The position numbers and the translations under genes were made by a program. Shown here piece after piece: positions 44,132-55,500 of a stretch of 64,000 nucleotides of DNA. The number at the start of each line of letters is the position of its first letter. Position 1 is the first letter of the stretch. The stretch covers positions 5,084,001 to 5,148,000 of the forward strand of contig NZ_CP033924.1 of the NCBI RefSeq assembly GCF_003815875.1, written 5' to 3'. The notes beneath the pieces are model-generated. The model had not been told where the DNA came from and searched no databases. It saw only the letters and a list, made by a program, of their open reading frames with translations. Origin of the DNA: Chryseobacterium lactis. Lineage in GTDB: Bacteria; Bacteroidota; Bacteroidia; Flavobacteriales; Weeksellaceae.

Positions 44132-44464
44132 TTAAATCTTTCCAATTTTTGATTTCTTTCTTCGGTTGTTTTTTAGATTTTCATTAGATAAAAAACTACC
44201 AACAATTTGCCATTGGTCATTGTCTTTATCATATCTCATGCGCCATACTTTCTCAGGAACTTTGAGTCCTTTGGCATCTAAGTATTCACCTATTCTTAAA
44301 ACAACTTCAAGAGCATTTACCTCTTCTATTACGGCATATGCTTTTTCACCACCTTGAAATTCAGCTATTGCTGGAATTGACCTTTGCCCAGGCTCAGGAA
44401 TAAACATAAATTTAGCAGAACATCCGATATGGGCCTTGTTATGCTGAAAAATTATTCCATTCAT
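44132..44464 (-). CDS. Small protein, paralogue of the 40372-40653 product
   Basis: 110 residues. Shares with the 93-residue protein at 40372 the EYxxAxGxKxPxxxW pattern (GEYLDAKGLKVPEKVWRM). The tail is very basic (NLKNNRRKKSKIGKI). Convergent with the kinase gene (18-base gap). No known function. Confidence 0.6.
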   Translation of the reverse strand: MNGIIFQHNKAHIGCSAKFMFIPEPGQRSIPAIAEFQGGEKAYAVIEEVNALEVVLRIGEYLDAKGLKVPEKVWRMRYDKDNDQWQIVGSFLSNENLKNNRRKKSKIGKI

Positions 44465-44707
44465 ATTTTTTATAGAATTCAGAAATTAATAAAGAAATGA
44501 CATATTAGGTTGATCCTATCACAAGGCAATAACAACCCTATACATGCAAAGTTTAAAACATGGAATACATCTATTTGTTTTTGATGGTGCATAAGAAGTC
44601 ATTAGTATGACAATTCCCATCATCTAACCAATTTATTGACCAACTTTAAATATTTAAAACGGCAACTTCTATGTAATGGGATTTTTTTAGCCGATCATTT
44701 TTAACTG

Positions 44708-45535
44708 TTAGACTTCATAAGAAAGATCAGGGATCTCATCGTAAACGAAAGCCTTTGAAGGAGTACCGGTTGTTTTAAATTCTTTTTCAACCGTATAAGC
44801 GACCATTTCAGTAGGATTTATCTGATAGGTTGCCAGCTCAGTAATTCTTTTTTCATCCAGATCTTCCATCATCCATTCCCAGGCAAGGTCATCAGGCAAC
44901 ATTGTTGGCATACGTTTTTTTGAATTATGAATTTGTCTCATTAAGCTATTTGCTTCTGTTGTTACCAGGGCTACGCAGTCAATTGTTTCTCCGGTTTCCT
45001 TATCAATCCAGTTTTGCCATATCGCTGCAATAAAAAAATACTCTTTGTCCTTTAAACCAATATGGTAAGGATATTTATCTGCTGTTTTTAAAGGCTGGTT
45101 TGTCTTTTTGTTCAGACGATAAATGTGTCGCCATTCGTAGAATTCACTAGACAGGATAAGGCATCTTCGATCAAGTGCAGCTTTGCGAAACATTTTTTCC
45201 TTGCCCGAATTTTCATCGATCAGCAGAAGCTCTTCTCCTTTAGCGTTAAGTGTTGTATAGGGTTGATGCCACTTACCCAGGGAGTCTTTGTATCCAAAAC
45301 GCATCTTTTGAACCGCATCGCGATTTTTAATATAAGAAGGGATGAAACCCCATTCCATTTGCACAATTTCAAAATTACATTTGTCTTCGGAAGGACGCAG
45401 AACCGCTATCTTTCCATAATTAAAACCCTCGTGCAGATCCTGATTTAAAAAATCATAATTCACAACCGCTTTTTCCAAGTCCATTAAACGAATGAACTCA
45501 GCTCTTGAAACACGTTGTCCGTTATAATAACACAT
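44708..45535 (-). CDS. SRAP-family abasic-site sensor (YedK/HMCES-like)
   Basis: 275 residues. Starts Met-Cys (MCYYNGQRVS), as needed for the thiazolidine crosslink to abasic DNA. Other active-site positions are present: the Asn in YTTLNAKGEE, Glu in SSEFYEWRH and His in IHNSKKRMPTML. This protects single-stranded abasic sites. Follows a small gene at 45540 by 4 bases. Confidence 0.93.
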   Translation of the reverse strand: MCYYNGQRVSRAEFIRLMDLEKAVVNYDFLNQDLHEGFNYGKIAVLRPSEDKCNFEIVQMEWGFIPSYIKNRDAVQKMRFGYKDSLGKWHQPYTTLNAKGEELLLIDENSGKEKMFRKAALDRRCLILSSEFYEWRHIYRLNKKTNQPLKTADKYPYHIGLKDKEYFFIAAIWQNWIDKETGETIDCVALVTTEANSLMRQIHNSKKRMPTMLPDDLAWEWMMEDLDEKRITELATYQINPTEMVAYTVEKEFKTTGTPSKAFVYDEIPDLSYEV

Positions 45536-45539
45536 ATCA

Positions 45540-45782
45540 TTATTTTTTTAAATGTTTTAGGATTTCATTACCAAATAATTCAGCTTCTTTCTGTCTTCCC
45601 TGCGGAACACTTGTCCAGTTATTACCAGAAAAAGTGGAAATACGTGTAATTACAAGAGGTAATCTATCATCGGAAAAGATCAGTCGATATATTTGCTGAT
45701 CATTTACCGTATGTTCAGATACAGCAATTTTTACACCTTCTGATATGATTTCAATTATTTTATTCTCAAAAAGATTGCCCAT
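45540..45782 (-). CDS. Small hypothetical protein upstream of SRAP gene
   Basis: 80 residues, not recognised. Beta-rich centre (LIFSDDRLPLVITRISTFSG) and helical C-terminus (EAELFGNEILKHLKK). Shares a loose pattern with the product of 58523-58780 (Ile/Leu-rich strands, then W, then an acidic helix). Just 4 bases before SRAP, so co-transcribed. Confidence 0.58.
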   Translation of the reverse strand: MGNLFENKIIEIISEGVKIAVSEHTVNDQQIYRLIFSDDRLPLVITRISTFSGNNWTSVPQGRQKEAELFGNEILKHLKK

Positions 45783-45842
45783 TCAATTATTTGTCAATGA
45801 TTTACCACAATTAAAGTTAATCATTTTTAATTTTTAAATGGC

Positions 45843-45870
45843 AAAAAAGAAACCACCTTTCGGTGGTTTC
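45843..45870 (-). terminator. Terminator of the RHS-immunity operon
   Basis: GAAACCACC (45849-45857) with GGTGGTTTC (45862-45870), loop TTTC. On the minus strand the stem is followed by TTTTTT (plus-strand A-run 45843-45848), a standard intrinsic terminator 25 bases after the immunity gene. Confidence 0.9.
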
Positions 45871-45894
45871 AAAAACATTCACATCAACATAAAA

Positions 45895-46575
45895 TCAGGA
45901 GAATTTAAGGTCTACTTTAAAATCTCCGCCCTTTATTATATCGTAACCAATGACATGATTTTCTTTGAAGGCATCAATTATTCTTTCGCTAAAAAACGGT
46001 CCTGCTGCCTGGACACTTATAATATCCTGACTTTCCAGTGCTTTAGATAAAAACAGATTTTTAACTTTGAATCTATTGTTCTTTTCTGTGAGATATTTTT
46101 CATAAGTATCAAAAACAGCAAATCTATCCTGTAATGTACTATAGAAAACACTCTTGGAATAATCAATTGTCTCAGAATTTTTAAGCATAGGAATAAAGAG
46201 AAAATAAAATGGCTCTGAAGATCCATCGATACTCAAATCTTCCAAATGGTATTCGGATTTTTTTATATTTAAGTTCTCTAATATTTCCTTTACTTTTCCA
46301 CTAATAATAAATGGAATTCCCAGGCACATTGGCATGACTTGCATAATATCAATGGGAGATTTCTTTCTCTGATACATTTTGCCTGTTATATTTTTGGGAA
46401 AATCCTTATATGGTTCAGTCTGTTCAAAATAATTGTCAACATAGACCAATTTATCTTTTCGGAATGCCAAAAATTGTTTATTGGTAATTTCAACTGAAAG
46501 TGCCAATTCACTTTTGCCAATGATTTTACTGTCTATGGTCGGTTCAATTTGATAATAATTTTTCTGTTTATGCAT
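45895..46575 (-). CDS. Candidate immunity protein for the RHS toxin (Imm11/DUF1629-like)
   Basis: 226 residues from the ATG at 46575, one base after the RHS stop; an earlier in-frame ATG at 46605 would overlap the toxin. Beta-rich with ISGKVKEILENLNIKKSEY and YFLFIPMLKNSETIDYSKS, a pattern like DUF1629/Imm11 immunity proteins. Cytosolic, no signal peptide, fitting protection from a nuclease toxin. Family match by eye only. Confidence 0.68.
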   Translation of the reverse strand: MHKQKNYYQIEPTIDSKIIGKSELALSVEITNKQFLAFRKDKLVYVDNYFEQTEPYKDFPKNITGKMYQRKKSPIDIMQVMPMCLGIPFIISGKVKEILENLNIKKSEYHLEDLSIDGSSEPFYFLFIPMLKNSETIDYSKSVFYSTLQDRFAVFDTYEKYLTEKNNRFKVKNLFLSKALESQDIISVQAAGPFFSERIIDAFKENHVIGYDIIKGGDFKVDLKFS

Positions 46576-46576
46576 G

Positions 46577-49500
46577 TTATTTCTTTTTGTTTTTAAAATA
46601 ATCATTCAATGACTGCCCTGATTCTTTAAACTCTTTATAGGCTTTATTAAGTTCAATATTAGCTTCTTTTATTACTCCTTCAAGTCCTTCTTTCGTAAGA
46701 TCGCCCTCAGCTAATAAATCGTCAATCTTATTTTTCACCCAATTTGTATAAGCTGGGTGATTTCCATGAAATCTATTTGGTAATTTCTTTAAATTTATAC
46801 CTGAATTCTTTAATATGAAATCTCCGATTTCTGGCATTAATTTATATAGTTGCTGAGGAATAATGTGGTGTTTTTGTATCTGCGTTATAATTTTTCCACC
46901 ATATTTAACACCTTTAGCACCATCACCTATATAGGGGGCAACCGATATGCCACTGATTGCAGCATTTTTCCAGTCACCTTCAAAGACGTACCAAATACCA
47001 TTTGCCGTATCTGAAACAGGAGTAGGATCAACAACACCAGCTGCATCGAGGACAACATGCCCAACTTCAGCCGTTGCCGCTCCTTTAGCAGCCTGTATAG
47101 TTCCTGTTCTAAACTCCTGAAATCTTTCCTCGCCTGAGCGAACCCTAGGACCATCTTTACTACCTTCAACGGCTTTCCAAGGATTGATCCCATTCCACAT
47201 CTTTTTGAGACCATCAATAACAGTATCAACCTGTTTTCCATTTGGATCAGTGTATCGTACAGGATTTTGATAGGTATAAATATATGGGTTTAAATTACCT
47301 ATGAAATAGAATCCTGAATTATGTTGACCATTCCCATAAAATTGGTGCTCCATAACCGGATTATGGATAGCTAGTGGATCTACGCCATACCAGATGCTCA
47401 GTCTTGGATTATAGTATCTTGCACCATAATAATATAGGCCACTTTCACTATCCAGTTCTTTTGCATTGAACTTGTATGGATTTTCATAGACTCCAGGAAC
47501 CTGCTGTTCAATGAACGTTTCACCAAAAGGTAAATTTAGGAAAAATTGTGTTGCTACGGCATTTGCATCTGTGACAAAATTTGCTGTCGATAAATGATCA
47601 CTGTGTAAATAATATAGTCCTGCCTGTGAACTGTTTTTAGCAAATTCAGTTTCCAGTTTTGTAATATCTACACCCATTTTTTCTGAGTAAGCTTTAAATT
47701 CAGTTTCAACGTCAGGCACACTGTCCTTATCATCGTTGACATTTTGGTTTACTGCTACTCTGTTAAAAAGACCTGGATTGTCTGCCAATCGGCTTGCGAT
47801 CCTTTGTGTTCCGGCATAATAATGTTTTGTATAAGTATTATCTGAGCTTACCACAACATAGGAGTTCGGATAGACTTTGTATCCATACAGCTGCATTGTG
47901 CCATCAACGAGTGACCCATTCTGATATAATTTAGGACCTTCCTGTAAATTATACTTAATAGTTCTGTCGCCTTTATTGTCATAGGAATAATACTGGAATA
48001 TACCATCAGCCTTTTTAAAGTAGGCTTTCATATTGTCCTCTTCATCCCACGCCATCGAGACAGTGCCATTTGGTGAATTTAGATCTATTGGATTACCGTT
48101 CAGGTCATATTTGAAACTTTCTACAAACCCATTGTTCAAATCGGTAACAGAAGTGACCATATGGGTTCCTTTGACGTACTTGTAACTATTATTGTAAGTA
48201 TTTAAAGGATTTGTTATACCGCTTACCACATGGGTCTGGTTTTTTCCTTTAAAGCCATTTCCAGTAGTGTAAGTTAGGGTTGTCTCATAACTTGCTCCAA
48301 CATTAGAAGGGTTATTAGGATCTTCTTTTATATCTTTTAGCATTGCCCCTACCGCATGTGTAAGCCTGTTCAAGCTATCATATCCATATAGAAGCTGGTA
48401 ACTTCCCCCTAATTGGTTAGGTGTTAAAATACTGCTATTGATATTAGAAACTACATTCCCCGCAAAGTCATATTTATAGCTATTAGCAAGATAGGTTGTG
48501 TAATTATCCTTAGTAAGCGTATGAGAAGCAAGATATCTGGTTTTTGGTTCGTAAGTAAACAGTGAATAGGTATCATTTCCATTTAGGATCTTGGTTCGCT
48601 GCTCATATTCATCATATTGAATATCTTTTACGTAATCCCCATTCTGCTGGCTTTTTATGGATTTTAAATTTCCGCCTAAATCATACTTGTACTTTACGAT
48701 TTCTCCATCAGGATAGGTTATTGTTTTAATACGGTTCCAGCTATCATACTCATAGTTAGTAATAAAATTCATTGTCGGAATGTTGTATCCAGTAATTTTT
48801 CTATTTTCAGATACTATTTCACCCAATGTTCCGTAAGTATATTTAGTCTGCCCCGTACCGTCAATTTTTGAAGCTAACCTTCCAGTTGCTGTTCCAGCGA
48901 TACCATAGGTATATCTGACATTATTAGGATTAGTGGCTCCATTAGGAAGATTAGGGTAAGTTATTTCCATCAACCTATTTTTATTGTATTTATAGGAGAT
49001 CGCACTGGATTGGCCAAGATTTGGAGATAACCTTGTCGTCATTTTACCTGCCTTGTCATATGTGAACCTTGTCGTTCCATGATCAGGATGCTTTTCTGAA
49101 GTTCTTCTTCCACCTAAATCATAATCGTATTTAAACTCAATATTTTCAGGATCTTTTAACGAGAGAAGCTGTCCAACAATATCATACGTGTACTGGGAAA
49201 CTAAAATTGAAGTTCCCAGATAGTTTTTAGCAATTACTGTTCTTCCTTCCGCATTTGATAATGTTTCAGATTTCATTGTACTGCCCGGATTCTGTAATTG
49301 ACTTACAGTTTTTTTCATGGAAGTACCTTCAATACTATATGAGGTATCTGTCACATTTCCATCTTCATCAATTTCAATAATTGGCCTATCAAGATTGTCA
49401 TATTGAATAGAACTGGAATAAGGAGAAAGGGTTAATTTGAGTTTTTTGTTCAGAACAGCATCTTTTGCCTCCATTGTAGGATGATACTGTCTAATTGGTC

Positions 49501-52500
49501 TACCTAAAACATCATATGATGTCATTCCAGAAACCGACATTTTCTCAGCATTTGCAATAAAAATGTCCTTCTTCACCTGTACAGTTTTTCCCGTAAAATC
49601 CGCTAATGAAATAGTTTCAATTGGATTTGTTGGATTGTCAGGATCATAGTTCTGCGTAGTTGCGCCGTATAGGTTTATCTGCGTACCTGTGGTTGAATAA
49701 GGTGTCAGAAAATAGGAATATTTTACCGTATAAGGCGAAACACCTATTTCCTTTGGTGCTAGAATATTAGTTAACCTACCATAATTATCATATTCATAAG
49801 TTATTTTATTACCAGTAGCATCTATGGATTCCAATATGGTATCCCATCTTGAATCATAAGTTGCAGATGAAAATACGCCAAAACTATCAGTTACTTTTGT
49901 CACATATTTTCCTGTTGGATCATACTCGTAAGTAAGGAGATAGTCAACGGGGTCTTTCACCGTTTTTACATTTCCAAAGGAATCATATGTAAGTTCTGTA
50001 TCTGCGGTTTGACTTGAAGTAAGACTCACCTTAATTTTTGTCAGATCGCCATAATTCGTATCAACCTCTGAACTTCGTTGGCGAATTAAAATATTCGAAC
50101 TATTAAAGACCTTAATTTCCGAAGGTATATTCAATATATTTTTCGCAGTTAAGGATGGTATGTCATGATATCCAATCGAGGAATAAAAACTTCCGGCGGC
50201 GACGTTGCTGTTATAGCGATATCCGATTATCTGACCTTTGACATTGTAGGTCATAGTGGAGCTCGTGGTTATAGACCCCCCATTTTCAAATGTCGTGTTG
50301 GAAGTTCCGGAAGGTAATACAATCGCGATTCTATTTCCCTGCGTTCCACCAGTATCATAAGTTTCAAATTGAGAAGAAGGAATTTCTTCAAGTTGAGTAT
50401 AACTACTGTTGTATTTATATAATTTGTAATTATTTTCCGAAGTTGCTTTTAATGTAGTTCCTCCGCTGTATATCTCACTTTTTTTAGGGATTCCATTATT
50501 GTAATAATTGGAATTATAAAAAGTCTCCACACCTCTACGGTAGACATTCGTACCGTTCATATCCTCAGTGATCACTTTTTCAAATCCGTAGCTTGTTCGC
50601 TCCCTTCTGTCGTATTTAGGATTCTGATAGTCAAATCTTGTTACGATATTTTTATCGGTTGATGTTGTATATCCGTCAGAATCAACATTTGGATTGAGAA
50701 TCTTTACTTCCTTCATGACCAACTTCGAATGAGGATCATTGTAGGATGGATCTGTATAAGCATAGTCGATGGTAAATGTACCATTGGTAGACTTTTCTGT
50801 AACTTTGGATAACTTATTTGTTCTTCCAATTCTCGAATAATTTACCTGTAAGCCGCTACCATTGTTGATTACCAAGTCTGGGAATCCATCACCGTTTACG
50901 TCTCTTAATCCTTTTTCAATTTCAGACATTGAAACGCCAATATTCGCGCTCATATCTGCCCCCGCACGGAAATAGAGAATGGTAATTCCAAATAGCCAAA
51001 CAATTGGAACATTGATATAGAATCCACCATTTAAGGTAAGTGCCCCATTATATGTTCGACTGTCCTTCCCGAAATTAACTATACCCCCTTGTTTTGAAAG
51101 ACCCTGCGCCGGAGCGAACTTATTACCCATGTTGTAGGATACAGAAGTATTTCCATCATTATCCATTGAAATTAGATCAATCATTCCATCTCCATTAATA
51201 TCCTGGAACATAAGTTTTGAACTTCCGGTAGATGAAGATCCAGTTAAATTACCTGAGATACCCCAACCAGAACTGAAAGTAGCGGTTTGAGAAATCATTC
51301 CTGAAAGACCGCCTCCTATGCTAACAGAAGTTGAGCCAACAGGCTTGGATTCATAGGTTTTTAAATTTGGATAGTCTTCAAAAGGATTATTAACAAGTCC
51401 GTTGCCATAGTTGAGTTTATATCTGACCTGGCCATCGTTTAATTCAACTCTATCTACCAAACCATCCCCATTAATGTCGATCCAATATTTTACACCTCTG
51501 TCATAGGAATCAGGATAATCAGAGACTCCAACACCTCCTGACCATGCTGCTGAGGTATCAGGTTTAGAATCGGAATTAGAATTTGAGGTATTTCTACCGA
51601 CAGTTTTCACCGCAGAAACATTGAATGCAATTGTATTTGTTTTCTGAAAACTATCGTTATTTGAAATAACCGAGTCAGGGTTATTTTCTAGATTTCTCCC
51701 CTGTGCACTTCTAAGACCTCCCAATGCATTTGTTAATTGGGATTCTGTTCTATATAACATATCAGGATAACCATCACCGTTTACATCAAAGAAATCCTGC
51801 GTATTGATGTTTCCATATCCTCTTAGCTCAGAAGTTGAATGTGAAATAACAGGAATGCCGATCCCCCAATTAGTAGTTTTGGCCTTGCTTTTTTGTTTCT
51901 TCTCTATTGCGTACATGGCGGTGTTGGGATTTCCCTGCACTTCGATATCCTGCTCATCTGGATCATCGTCTACAAAAAACGGAGCCATAGATTCTTCATC
52001 CCTGAAAGACCTTGCCTTTGAGAACTGTTCAGTAAAACCATTATTTATCCATTTCTCCACGATTCCATTATCACCTTTTGTGTAATAGGTATTCATTGGA
52101 ACAATTGGATTAAAGCCTGCAAGAATGTTTGTGTTTGCTATATTCTGGAAATCTGCCTGAATAATATCACCGACACACTCTCCGTACTGGTCCTGATTAG
52201 TTATTCCAGAGCAAGAAGAAAAGTTATAATTGAACATCCCGAATGGCGAATCAAGGAATTCATTATTGATCAATGCTCCATAAGAATCTTTTGGTGTATC
52301 TGTGTTGATTGTATAGTCTGGTGTTGTTACGCCCGATGGAGCTGTAGGTATATCACGCGGACCTCCAGGTGGCGTAAGGGAATTATTCGTTTTTTTGACA
52401 TCTTTACTCTCATTGTAAATAAATTGTCCCCAGTTGCGATAAACCGCACTAATTGTATTGAACTCAGCAGTAAATATTGCTGTCTCCACCGTAAAAGACC

Positions 52501-55500
52501 AAAGATTCGTATTCGTTCCAGCATAGATATTGAATATCTGATTCTGCAATTGCGATTTTAAAGATTCATAGGCTGCACGATCTTTTTGGGTAGCGCAATA
52601 AACAACAATATTAATCCTATCATCGAGCTGAACGGATTGGTAAGGATCACCAGTATAAAACTTAATCGGATTGAGAAAACCATTCAAAGAGGTTTCAGTA
52701 ATACCTGAATTGGTCAATTTAACCCATCTTTTTTCCAATACAAGTCCGCCTTTTTTTATAACATACATGAAGTTACCTTCCAAAGATGGAGTAAAAGCAA
52801 AATTCTTGTTTATAGAAATAAAGTAATCGTTTGTTCCATGTGGTGGGTTGGCTCCCAAATCTGCAACATGAAATTTCTTTTTAAAATCCCTTACATAATA
52901 AGATGGATAGTCGGGTACATCAAGGATATTAACATAACCATCTGTCGTTACCGAAATATTCTTCCACTCAATTTCTTTGTTCATGTAAGAATCTGATATG
53001 ACTGAGAATTTTAAATGGTATCCACCTGGTATTGGTGGTGGTACAAAAAAGTCCATATCCACTGGATCAATGTTTACGGTTCCGAGTGATTGTGAATATG
53101 TTTTTTCATAAATTACGGTAACGTCCCAAGGATTTACTACCTCTGCCTTGGATAAGGTTATTTTGAAGGTAACATTATCGTTTAATTTTGGTACTGAAAA
53201 CCCTGGAATGGTAAGATGCTTGGTTCCAAAATAGTCGTACTTCAATGTCTTTGTCAGGTTGTTAAGAACAAAGTTTTCCTCATATTTTAGATTATTTGGC
53301 ATGAAGTCATCTATTTCTTCTTCAGGAGAATCAACTATCGGCGAACCGTTAGCGTTTACAAATTCTACCGAAGGTGTGGTGTTTACTTCATAGTTTATAC
53401 CGGTCTTCTTATGCAGACGGAAATAGATTTTGTCACCTGACTCTACATGAATTCGCGAAGAATTATTGATTCCTAAAGGAGTTCCTGGATATTCATCATA
53501 TTTTGTGATTTTGAGGTCTATATTTGGGTTTCCTCCTGCTAAAGTGGTCAAATAAACCCTACCATTTTTTGAAGTATCGTTAGGATTCTTAACTTCAATC
53601 GAGTAGACGGCCCGTGCTTTGGTTTCCTGGATGTCAGTAATTGAAATATGATCATAAATAGTCACATAGCCAGCTTTTGGAGCGATCCAGACTTTTACGA
53701 CATCATTTTTTGCTTTAACAGGCTCTTCACCTTCGTCGTCGTCAAGATCTTCGGGTTCTGTGTACGGGACGGGGACATTACCCTTCATGACCATGTTTTC
53801 TGTCATGTCACTGGTTGTTACCATTTCTGGCTGCCCATTGGCGTTTATTTTATTGAACCATACTTTATCGTCTTTAACCACATCGGGCAGACCGTCTGAA
53901 TTAGCATCTAAAAGATAAACTGGAGTTTTAGACTCGCTTTCAGACCAGCTCTTCGTGAAATCGAAGCCCATTTTCCACCAATTGAACAAAACGGTGGCTC
54001 CGGCATTAAATGTACTACCTGTGGTTTTCGTGAAATTGCTATTTAAATTCAGTACGTTTAATTCCGGTTTGTTGAAAACCAGATTACCATTTTCCCACGA
54101 TCCGGGGATAAGCTTGATCCCATTATCTCCATTTCTCTTCCTATAAAGGATATCTACAATCCCGTCACCATTAAAATCAAGTAATTCCTGTCCTCTTTTA
54201 ATATCGGGATATGATTCACCAACAAATCCGGAAACCATAAAATTTTTATCGCCTGATCTATGTGGAATAAAAAGTCCTAGCCCTGCTCCTGTCCTTAATG
54301 CCCATCCCCATTCAAAATTATTATCCGCACTGATTCTTGAAGGGGTCAGTGCAGAATTAACTGCGCCTGAGAATGCATCCGGTGCCGGAGCATTTACAAA
54401 TTTATCAGGGCCAAATATGGCATTGCCGGTGTCATCATGATAATCCAGCTGATAATTGACACCAGGGCCAGAAATCGATTTTAAAAGTGATTTATAGAAT
54501 TTTCCTGTGGTATAGGTAAAACTATAATTTCTGACAGCCTGTGCGGTATTCGTGACAGATATATTGTCCAGTCTTTCAATTTCAACCCTTTTTACACCAT
54601 CTTTTGTGTTTATGGAATAATCCGGCCTTGTGGGTTCTTTACAGGAAAAATGAATCTGATATGGTCCATCATTATCATTTACCCCTGAATACACAATTTT
54701 ATCAATATGGAACTGTCTTCCTTTTTCAAGATTTATATTATCTCCCGAAATCGGTACCATTCCCTGTGTAAATAGCTTATTGAGATAATAATATTTTATA
54801 TTATTGTTATGAACGTCAAGTTCTTTTACAATTCCCCATTGGACTATTGATCCATTGTCCTTTTGAACAACGGCATTATTGTCAACGGTAGATTCGGTTC
54901 CACCATAATACTTTTTAGTTCCATCAGTGGTGGTTACTACCCATGTATAACTTGTCGGTGAGGAACCATATCTTTCAATCTTTGTGAAGTTGTTATTTTT
55001 TCTCAGATAGAAGTTCTTTTTTCCGGAACTTCTAGGCTGTCTTGTTATATCCATACTTCCCTGAGCATTAAGATGCCTGTGAGGAAGGTAGTCGCCTTCA
55101 TAGATTAACATTTCACCATCCAAGAGGTAAATCTCAGATTCATAGCTTGGATCAAATGTTGGAGTACCCCAACGTGTATCCAATGTGATACCTGAAATTC
55201 CAGTAATATCCCAACCTTCACCCATCCAGCCATTTCCTTTGCTACTGTTATAGGTAATGTTCAATTGCGGCTGCATTCCATTGGTTCCTGCCGGAATTTG
55301 AATTGGATAGGAAATGGCAGCATCACCTTTCTGATTTGCTGTTGGCGGTGCCATCAGCTGTACGCCTGAAGTCGGATCAGCAGATTTCAATCCACTGATA
55401 GAAGTTGGCGCAAAAGAATTGATTGTTGGTGATTCGGGTACGGAGATTATACCATTTATATAATCATTATCCTGTCCCGCATTGAAAACGACAAGTTTTA

